DNA of 37,099 nt from assembly GCA_964579675.1 (NCBI GenBank), contig CAZOIA010000034.1:1-37099 (forward strand), in the 5' to 3' direction. Of this stretch, positions 31,585 through 37,099 are shown piece after piece. The position numbers and the translations under genes were made by a program. The DNA comes from CAZOIA01 sp964579675. Lineage in GTDB: Bacteria > Planctomycetota > Phycisphaerae > UBA1845 > PWPN01. Under the pieces are notes generated by a model. It made no database searches. It saw only the letters and a program-made list of their open reading frames with translations, and had not been told where the DNA came from. The first letter of the stretch is position 1, and the number at the start of each line of letters is the position of its first letter.

Positions 31585-32286
31585 TTAGCCGAAGAACCGG
31601 AACCGGAAAATCGCGAAGACGGCCTTCACCCCGTCGATCCAGGTGATCTTCTTGCCCTCGGCATAGTCTCGCCCGGCATAGCTGACCCCCACCTCGTAGA
31701 CCCGGCATCCGGCGCGGGCAACCTTGGCGGTGAACTCGGGATCAAACTCGAACCGGTTGCTTTGAAGCGTGATCTTCTTGAGCACGCCGGCTCGAAACAC
31801 CTTGTAACAGGTTTCCATGTCGGTCAGATTGAGGTTGGTCAACGCGTTGGACAACAGCGTCACCAGCTTGTTGCCCAGCATATGCCAGAAGAACAGTACT
31901 CGATGGGCGTCGCTTCCCACGAACCGGGAGCCGAAAACCACGTCGGCCTTATCTTCGAGGATCGGGGCGAGGAGCTTCGGGTAATCGCGCGGGTCGTATT
32001 CCAGGTCCGCATCCTGAACCAGCACGATATCACCTGTGACGTGCGGGAAGCCGGTCCGCAGGGCGGCCCCTTTCCCGCGGTTGCGGTCGTGGAGCAGGAC
32101 TTGAATGTCGTGCCCGGAGTGCTCCTGTTGGATCGCCTGGCAGACCCGTCGCGACCCGTCGGAGGAACCGTCGTCAACGAGGATCAGTTGCTTTTCGGCA
32201 TCGACGTCGGCTGCCAGCACCCGGCGGACGACTTCGGGCAGGGTGGCCGCCTCGTTGAACACCGGGACGACGATCGACAGTCTCAC
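31585..32286 (-). CDS. GT2-family glycosyltransferase (dolichyl-phosphate mannosyltransferase-like)
   Basis: A 233-aa GT-A-fold enzyme that probably transfers a sugar from a nucleotide donor to a polyprenyl phosphate or glycan. The N-terminal MRLSIVVPVFNEAATLPEVV, the donor-binding VDDGSSDGS and the metal-binding D-x-D in VQDADLEYD (D92, D94) are family hallmarks. TDMETCYKVFR and FEFDPEFTAKVAR match the DPM1-type subgroup. No transmembrane helix is obvious, so it acts at the cytosolic membrane face. The start is a GTG with GGAG 7 nt upstream. The PAS-Fis gene follows after 160 bp. Confidence 0.9.
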   Translation of the reverse strand: MRLSIVVPVFNEAATLPEVVRRVLAADVDAEKQLILVDDGSSDGSRRVCQAIQQEHSGHDIQVLLHDRNRGKGAALRTGFPHVTGDIVLVQDADLEYDPRDYPKLLAPILEDKADVVFGSRFVGSDAHRVLFFWHMLGNKLVTLLSNALTNLNLTDMETCYKVFRAGVLKKITLQSNRFEFDPEFTAKVARAGCRVYEVGVSYAGRDYAEGKKITWIDGVKAVFAIFRFRFFG

Positions 32287-32679
32287 GCGTGATCTCCGGA
32301 GAGTCTCCCGCCAAAGCGGGCATCATAGGTCAAGGGCTGTCGTGAGGGCAAGCGGGTGGCTCCCAAGCATCCGGAGCCGGGAGGCAGGCCCCCCCGCCGG
32401 GGCCGGGGAAGCTCCGCAGAGGGGGGGGGCGAAACTGGTAACTGCTTATAAGCAAAGGATATACATGGTCACCGCCATCCTCACGGGCTGGGCGTTTGTC
32501 CGCCTGCACACTTGGGTCGGTGCTGTGCAGGTCACGCTCTGAGAGCCCCGCTGTCGCAGGCGACGATTTCCGTTACAATGATTCGCCTGGGTGCGTATTT
32601 TCAACGAGATTGAGCCGATCTAGCAACCGGCGGGGGGGATCCTAGATTGGTGTTTTCTGGATTAGATGGAGTAATGGCG
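32287..32679. other. Intergenic region upstream of the DUF1573 gene, with palindrome and candidate promoter
   Basis: A perfect 12-bp palindrome, TGCTTATAAGCA, lies at 32443-32454. Shortly after it, 32465-32542 could encode a 25-residue hydrophobic peptide (starts MVTAILTGWAF) with AAAGGA upstream, but this is only a possibility. A -10-like TACAAT at 32574-32579 with CTGTCG 17 bp before it could be the promoter of the gene at 32680. A run of nine G lies at 32421-32429. Confidence 0.35.
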
Positions 32680-35286
32680 ATGCATTCTTCGGAGGCGTTA
32701 TCGGCCCGCTCGTCACGGTGGGTTGCTGGGTGCTGGAGCAGGATTGTACTGGGGATGGTTGCGGTGGGCTTGCCTGGTCTTGGACCGGCGTGGGCTGCGG
32801 GCGAGGCGAGCCCGTCGGGAACGCCCTCGCCACCGGCGACGACCGCCGACGCGGGCGGAGCCGTTCCCAAGTTGCGCTGCGATGAGACCACCTACGAGTT
32901 CCCTGAGGTCTGGTCCGGCAAGGAAGTCAAACACGACTACGTCATCCACAACGACGGCAAGGCGCCGCTCGAACTTCTGAAGGTCAGGGCGTCCTGTGGG
33001 TGCACGGTAGCCAAGCACGACCAGGTTATTGCCCCCGGACAAGATGGGCGCGTCGCGGTCACCTTGAGGACGCGCGGGATGAGAACGAAGGTGACCAAGA
33101 AGGTCACCGTGACGACCAACGATCCGCAGAAGCAGCAACTCGTACTGACGATCACGGGCAGTGTGAAGGCCCGCATCAGCATCGATCCGGTCATGGGGGC
33201 CAACTTCGGACGTATCACCGCCGACTCTGAGCTGACCCGCACCGTCACCATCACCAACCGTACCTCGACGCCGATGAAACTGGAGCCGGTGCCCCTGCCC
33301 CCCGGACAGAAGAGCATCTACACGGCGGAGATGAAAGAGATCGAGCCGGGCAAGGTGGTGGAGCTGAAGGTGACTGCCCACAAGCCTTTCAAGCAGGGTG
33401 GCAACTACTCGCAGCTCATATACAAGACCGGCATCGAGGGGGAAGACCAGATCAGGATTCGGTGCAACCTGTACTCGCCCCCCCCTATCGAGATCACGCC
33501 CAGTCTGCCTCCGGTGAGCGTCCCCCTGACGCGCCCTTACAATCGGACGATCCAGATCAAGTACAACGGCACGGGGGCGATGGAGATCAAGTCGGTCGAA
33601 CCGGGGCACGAGAAGGTGCAGGTCGAGTTGGCCGAACAGGAGCCGGGCCGGGTTTTCAATCTCCGGGTGAGGGTGCCCAGCGGTTTCGATCCCAGGTCGG
33701 ACGAAAAGATGGACATTCTGGTCAAGACCAACCTGGAGTCCCGACCGACGATCACGATTCCGCTCCGGGTCGTCCGGCGCCGGCGGCCGCCGCCTCGGGA
33801 GGCCCAACCGGCAATTGCTGCAGAGTCGCTGATCGGCAAGCCCGCCCCTGTGGCGCGGATAGGATCTGGGGCAGGAAAGCCGGTCGAAATCGGTCCGGGG
33901 GCCGGCGAGGTGACGGTGCTCAACTTCTGGGCGAGCTGGTCCCCTACGAGCCGGCGCCTACTCCCGGTACTCCAGCGGATTAGCAATCTCTATTCGCGCA
34001 AAGGCGTGAACTTCCTCAATATCAGTATGGACCGTCTCAGGCCGCCGCCAGAGACAGCCGAGTCGCTCAAGCAGATGGACGTTTCGATGCCGATCGCACT
34101 GGACCCGAGGCATACCGCGTCGGCCCTGTACGGTGTCAAGGGACCGCCCACGTTGTTCCTGATCGGCATGGGCGGCGTGGTGGAGGCGGTTCACAAGGGT
34201 CCCGGGCGGAGCGTTGAGGAACTTCAGGCGTACGACAGCCGGCTGCGTGCCGAGCTGAACGTGCTGCTCGCGGGCAGGACGAGGCAGGACTTCCCAAGCG
34301 GGGCTGCGGCAGCCGGGCAGATCGACGCCATGGACAGGACGACCCCGTCAGCGTCCCGCAACCTCTCTGCTCCCCGGTTGATGCTCGAATCGCTCCGGCA
34401 AGATACCGGGCTGCACAAGCCCGGGATCCCGGTCAGCTACAAGGTGTACTGCCGTAACGACGGCATGCGGTCGTTGACGTTGACCTCAGTGGACGCCGCC
34501 GAGGGTCTCACGGTTGATCCGGGCTTCGCCAGGATTCTTCAGCCGGGGATCCTGACCGCCCTTTCCTGTGGGTTCACGGTTCCCAAGCAGCCCGGGGAAT
34601 TCGCCCACCGTCTGACGATCAGCACCAACGACCCGGCACGCCCGAAACTCGAGGTCACGTTGATCGGCGCGGCGCGTCCCTATATCGAGCTCGATCCGCC
34701 GACGGGCATCGACTTCGGGCGCAATCCGCGCACGCACAGCATGGGGCGGATGGCGACGTTGACCTACCACGGCCAGGGTGCCATCAACTACCTTTCGGCC
34801 AAGTCGTCATCCACGAAGTTCAAGGCCACGGTCAAGAAGATCCTCCAAGGGCCGAACGCCATGGTGACGGTCAACACGGTCGAGCCGCCGTTCGAGATCG
34901 GCGAGCACAACGCGGTCATCACGGTCGAAAGCGACTGCAAGGAGCAGCCCACGATCGATGTGCCGGTCACGCTCTATCAGCCCCCGCGGATCGAGATCAC
35001 CCCGGCGGAGGTTACAGCGCCGAAGATTAGACGCTTGCAGCGCAGGACAGTATCGATCAGGAATAACGGGATGGAGTCGCTGAACATACTCGGCGTCGAC
35101 AAGAGCAACCGCCGGATTCGCACGCAGTTCTACCCCGAGCCGGACGGCTTCTCCTACAAGCTCGAACTCACCTTCCCGGCCAACTTCATCTGTGCCCCTC
35201 AGGGTGAGAAAGTAACGGTCCGGACGGATGACGAGGAGTCCAGCGAAATCGTGATTCCGATTCGGCCCGGTTCGCCGAACGAGTAG
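32680..35286 (+). CDS. Large exported DUF1573 protein with embedded thioredoxin-like domain lacking CxxC
   Basis: An 868-aa exported protein. After a signal region (IVLGMVAVGLPGLGPAWA) comes a DUF1573 Ig-like domain with the family motif RASCGCTV (C106, C108), then further Ig-like repeats to about residue 365. Residues about 383-533 have a TlpA/thioredoxin-like fold: VTVLNFWASWSPTS (the catalytic CxxC position reads SPTS, 421-424), LNISMDR and a cis-proline in KGPPTLFLIG. Ig-like domains resume from about 570 to the end, with repeats of STNDPARPKLEVTL and VESDCKEQPTIDVPV type. I chose the ATG at 32680 because GGAG lies 8 nt upstream. The function is unknown; the architecture suggests an envelope scaffold binding redox partners. 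The MauE-rhodanese genes converge on it. Confidence 0.85.
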   Translation: MHSSEALSARSSRWVAGCWSRIVLGMVAVGLPGLGPAWAAGEASPSGTPSPPATTADAGGAVPKLRCDETTYEFPEVWSGKEVKHDYVIHNDGKAPLELLKVRASCGCTVAKHDQVIAPGQDGRVAVTLRTRGMRTKVTKKVTVTTNDPQKQQLVLTITGSVKARISIDPVMGANFGRITADSELTRTVTITNRTSTPMKLEPVPLPPGQKSIYTAEMKEIEPGKVVELKVTAHKPFKQGGNYSQLIYKTGIEGEDQIRIRCNLYSPPPIEITPSLPPVSVPLTRPYNRTIQIKYNGTGAMEIKSVEPGHEKVQVELAEQEPGRVFNLRVRVPSGFDPRSDEKMDILVKTNLESRPTITIPLRVVRRRRPPPREAQPAIAAESLIGKPAPVARIGSGAGKPVEIGPGAGEVTVLNFWASWSPTSRRLLPVLQRISNLYSRKGVNFLNISMDRLRPPPETAESLKQMDVSMPIALDPRHTASALYGVKGPPTLFLIGMGGVVEAVHKGPGRSVEELQAYDSRLRAELNVLLAGRTRQDFPSGAAAAGQIDAMDRTTPSASRNLSAPRLMLESLRQDTGLHKPGIPVSYKVYCRNDGMRSLTLTSVDAAEGLTVDPGFARILQPGILTALSCGFTVPKQPGEFAHRLTISTNDPARPKLEVTLIGAARPYIELDPPTGIDFGRNPRTHSMGRMATLTYHGQGAINYLSAKSSSTKFKATVKKILQGPNAMVTVNTVEPPFEIGEHNAVITVESDCKEQPTIDVPVTLYQPPRIEITPAEVTAPKIRRLQRRTVSIRNNGMESLNILGVDKSNRRIRTQFYPEPDGFSYKLELTFPANFICAPQGEKVTVRTDDEESSEIVIPIRPGSPNE

Positions 35287-35318
35287 CGAAGGAGAAGAAA
35301 AGAGCCGCGGGCTTCGTA

Positions 35319-35517
35319 CGTGTTTAGCTACCTCCGACGCGATCAGGGCCGGTTCCGACACGGTCAGAGCCGGCCTCGGCGCGATCAGAGCCGGCCTCGG
35401 CGCGATCAGAGCCGGCCTCTGTGAGGCCGGTGTTTCCTCGGACGGAAAAGCCTCGCGCCGCGAAGCCGCACCGGGCTCGCAGAGCCCGGCTCGGAGCCGT
35501 TGCCCACGCTAAACACG
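35319..35517 (-). repeat. Hairpin-rich element with 10-bp terminal inverted repeats, copy 2
   Basis: This 199-bp element is bounded by CGTGTTTAGC (35319-35328) and its exact complement GCTAAACACG (35508-35517). Inside, in reverse orientation to copy 1, are the same hairpins (CCGGCCTC-TGTGAGG type, CGGGCTC-GCA-GAGCCCG, CGGCT-CGG-AGCCG) and a short tandem array with a 21-bp unit. It sits between the 3' ends of two convergent genes; 35287-35600 holds no gene. Confidence 0.8.
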
Positions 35518-35600
35518 CACCGGGCTTGAAGCCCGCGTGGCCGGTCGTGCGCCCGGGTGTCCCAGAATCGTGTATGGTCATTCAGCTTTCCGGCCCCCCT

Positions 35601-36215
35601 CTAGGCGGTCGAGGGTGTCCCGATGAGATCGGCGCGCAGGCAGAACCGTCGCGAGCGGGACAGCAGGACGAGCAGGGACAGCAGCGACAGGGCCACGTTC
35701 TCGAAGATCTTGTGGCAGATGTAGACGACGCCCGCCCCGCAACCGCAGTCAAAACTGATCGAGCAGAAAGGAACGTGCGTGCTATTGTAGATGCCGACGG
35801 CCCGCCACGTAACAATGATCGTGAAGAAGATCAGCATCACCAGCAGCACGAGGGCGGAGCCGCGAAGTGCCGCGCCGGTGATCAGCAGCACGCCGCATAA
35901 TACCTCCACCCAGGGTAACAGTGCGGCCATGGAGTTGATCAGGACCGGCAAGTTCTCCGGCAGCATCTGGTACTCGCGGATCAGCTTGAGGAAGTCAACC
36001 GGATTAGACAGCGCGATCCACCCCTTGTCCTTATCGACGATGGTCTTGATCGCCGGGGCCTGGCGGAGGCCTGTCTCGTTGAGAGCCGTTCCCAGCAGGC
36101 CGGTCTTGGCCAGGCCCATGGCAAGGAACATCACGCCCAGGATCAGCCGGCAGAGCAGCAGCGGAACGCCCGTGTGGGCGAGCCGTCGCGCCAGCCCCGG
36201 TGGTTCAGTGATCAT
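35601..36215 (-). CDS. MauE/DoxX-family redox-associated membrane protein
   Basis: A 204-aa four-helix inner-membrane protein of the MauE/DoxX type. Helices are visible at LLLCRLILGVMFLAMGLAKTG, LPVLINSMAALLPWVEVLCG, LVLLVMLIFFTIIVTWRA and VALSLLSLLVLL. The loop FCSISFDCGCGAGVVYICHK has clustered cysteines, as in MauE-like proteins thought to pass electrons to or from periplasmic thiol partners. The ATG at 36215 overlaps the rhodanese stop (ATGA), so translation is coupled. Role in detail unknown; disulfide or sulfur-compound redox is the best guess from family and partner. Confidence 0.82.
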   Translation of the reverse strand: MITEPPGLARRLAHTGVPLLLCRLILGVMFLAMGLAKTGLLGTALNETGLRQAPAIKTIVDKDKGWIALSNPVDFLKLIREYQMLPENLPVLINSMAALLPWVEVLCGVLLITGAALRGSALVLLVMLIFFTIIVTWRAVGIYNSTHVPFCSISFDCGCGAGVVYICHKIFENVALSLLSLLVLLSRSRRFCLRADLIGTPSTA

Positions 36216-36919
36216 TGCTGCCCCCCGTTGACCTGCCCGCTCAGCCTTTGGCCCTTTTCGATCGGCATGTTGCCGGCGGCCCACGTCTCAAACCCGCCGA
36301 CGTAGACGAACACCCGGTTCGGATCGACGCCGTGATCGAACAGGTCGCCGGCAGTGAACACGCTGTCCTCACACTTCCCGCCGTTGCAGTAGACAACGAT
36401 GTTCACTGCCCCGGCGCAAGCCTCGAGGAGCGTCTCGATGTAGCGCTCCGGGTAGCGCTCCGTGCGATAGTGGTCGAGCTGATATGCCGCCGGGACGTGG
36501 CCCTCGGCGTATTGCTCGTCGTCGCGGGCATCGATGAAAACGCATATACCCTCGTGGTGGGACGAGTCCTGGAACAGCGCCACCGTCTCCTCGTACGTGA
36601 TGGGCTGTAAACCGTACCCCTGCAGATAATCGACAACAGCATTCTCGGTCGGGGTTTCGCCGGCCGACGAACCGTTCTGCCCGTTGGCTTTGAGCCGGTT
36701 GCCGGTGTCGCGGTGCTCGTTGCCGCTGCCCGGCTCAGTGGCGGCGAGTCCGTTCTGCCCCGGTCTCGTCGTTTGTGTGCCATTCACGACGGGCCTCTTG
36801 AAGTAGTTCTTGGAAAGGACCAGGCCGTCGGGGTTCATGGCATTAGCGGAAAGCCCGAGGACCAAGCCCACCCCGCCCACGAAGGCAGACTCCAGCAGCG
36901 TTCTTCTGACTTCCCTCAT
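36212..36919 (-). CDS. Membrane-anchored rhodanese-like sulfurtransferase
   Basis: A 235-aa protein with an N-terminal membrane anchor (SAFVGGVGLVLGLSANAM) and a C-terminal rhodanese domain (about 105-225). The active-site loop YCNGGKCEDS carries the catalytic cysteine (C178) plus a second cysteine (C183), a variant common in this subgroup. DARDDEQYAEGHVPAAYQLD is the CH2A-type motif and YVGGFETWAAGNMPIE the C-terminal motif. A low-complexity linker (about 45-90) joins anchor and domain, which therefore lies in the periplasm. The ATG at 36919 has GAGG 5 nt upstream; a GTG at 36934 is an alternative. It is co-translated with the MauE gene and probably shuttles sulfane sulfur with it (inference). 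Confidence 0.87.
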   Translation of the reverse strand: MREVRRTLLESAFVGGVGLVLGLSANAMNPDGLVLSKNYFKRPVVNGTQTTRPGQNGLAATEPGSGNEHRDTGNRLKANGQNGSSAGETPTENAVVDYLQGYGLQPITYEETVALFQDSSHHEGICVFIDARDDEQYAEGHVPAAYQLDHYRTERYPERYIETLLEACAGAVNIVVYCNGGKCEDSVFTAGDLFDHGVDPNRVFVYVGGFETWAAGNMPIEKGQRLSGQVNGGQQ

Positions 36920-36991
36920 CGTCTCCTCATTCACCTCAGGGGATACCCCACATCGAGGTCTGTCGGGCCTGAGCCCTGCGACCGTCGGTCT

Positions 36992-37019
36992 ATTATAGCC
37001 GCCGGTGGGTGGCTGTCAC
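36992..37019 (-). promoter_or_regulatory. Sigma-70 promoter of the rhodanese-MauE operon
   Basis: On the minus strand a perfect -10 TATAAT (36992-36997) is preceded after 16 bp by GTGACA (37014-37019, 5 of 6 matches to the -35). The start would lie near 36985, giving a leader of about 65 nt before 36919. Confidence 0.6.
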
Positions 37020-37099
37020 ACTCTCGAAGATCAGCGGGAAGGTGCCGGGTGCATGACAGTCTCGGCGGGGACCTTCGGGCGGGCAGCGGGGCGGCACCT

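Overview
The window looks like a chromosomal scaffold from a high-G+C planctomycete, perhaps of a Phycisphaerae-like lineage (inference; no rRNA or ribosomal marker is present). The clues are secreted proteins ending in dockerin-like D-x-D-x-D tails, a PEP-CTERM sorting-signal remnant, a very large DUF1573 protein, a Tat-exported Gfo/Idh/MocA oxidoreductase, a MauE/DoxX plus rhodanese pair, and intergenic clusters of tiny hairpins. A 100-N scaffold gap lies at 10010-10109. I see no tRNA, rRNA, CRISPR array, integrase or transposase.

Layout. 106-3573: two tandem paralogues of a secreted GH-A-like glycosidase; a third member is at 10238-11836. 3814-9601: a Gfo/Idh/MocA oxidoreductase, a DUF3800 protein downstream of a DegT-family aminotransferase, a Tat-exported metallophosphoesterase, a PEP-CTERM gene remnant and a small lipoprotein. 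9718-10176: two repeat elements, one interrupted by the gap. 11952-15514: a DUF4922 HIT-like protein, then an ECF sigma factor with its membrane-bound anti-sigma partner, preceded by a near-consensus ECF promoter that abuts the sigma start codon. 15947-19144: an overlapping psd-pssA-gltX operon (phosphatidylethanolamine synthesis and glutamyl-tRNA synthetase). 19237-24736: a GT4 glycosyltransferase on the minus strand, then oxidoreductase-larB-nnrD on the plus strand. 24782-26768: a repeat-rich island with two small genes of lower G+C. 26781-32286, all minus strand: alpha/beta hydrolase, bpt, ROK kinase, orphan DNA methyltransferase, PAS-Fis regulator, GT2 glycosyltransferase. 32680-36919: a giant DUF1573/thioredoxin-fold exported protein facing a MauE-rhodanese pair.

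How the parts fit. The secreted glycosidases, exported oxidoreductase, phosphoesterase and sugar-related enzymes suit a polysaccharide-degrading lifestyle. psd and pssA form one membrane-lipid unit. The DUF1573, MauE and rhodanese genes suggest an envelope redox or sulfur module.

The most unusual structure is in the repeats. One element has 10-bp terminal inverted repeats and an internal tandem array, and occurs twice in opposite orientation. A second, about 45 bp long, occurs twice with compensatory stem changes. A third family forms direct repeats around a low-G+C gene. Together they look like non-autonomous mobile or structured elements. Unusual proteins include a thioredoxin fold lacking its CxxC, and LarB with a histone-like basic heptad tail.
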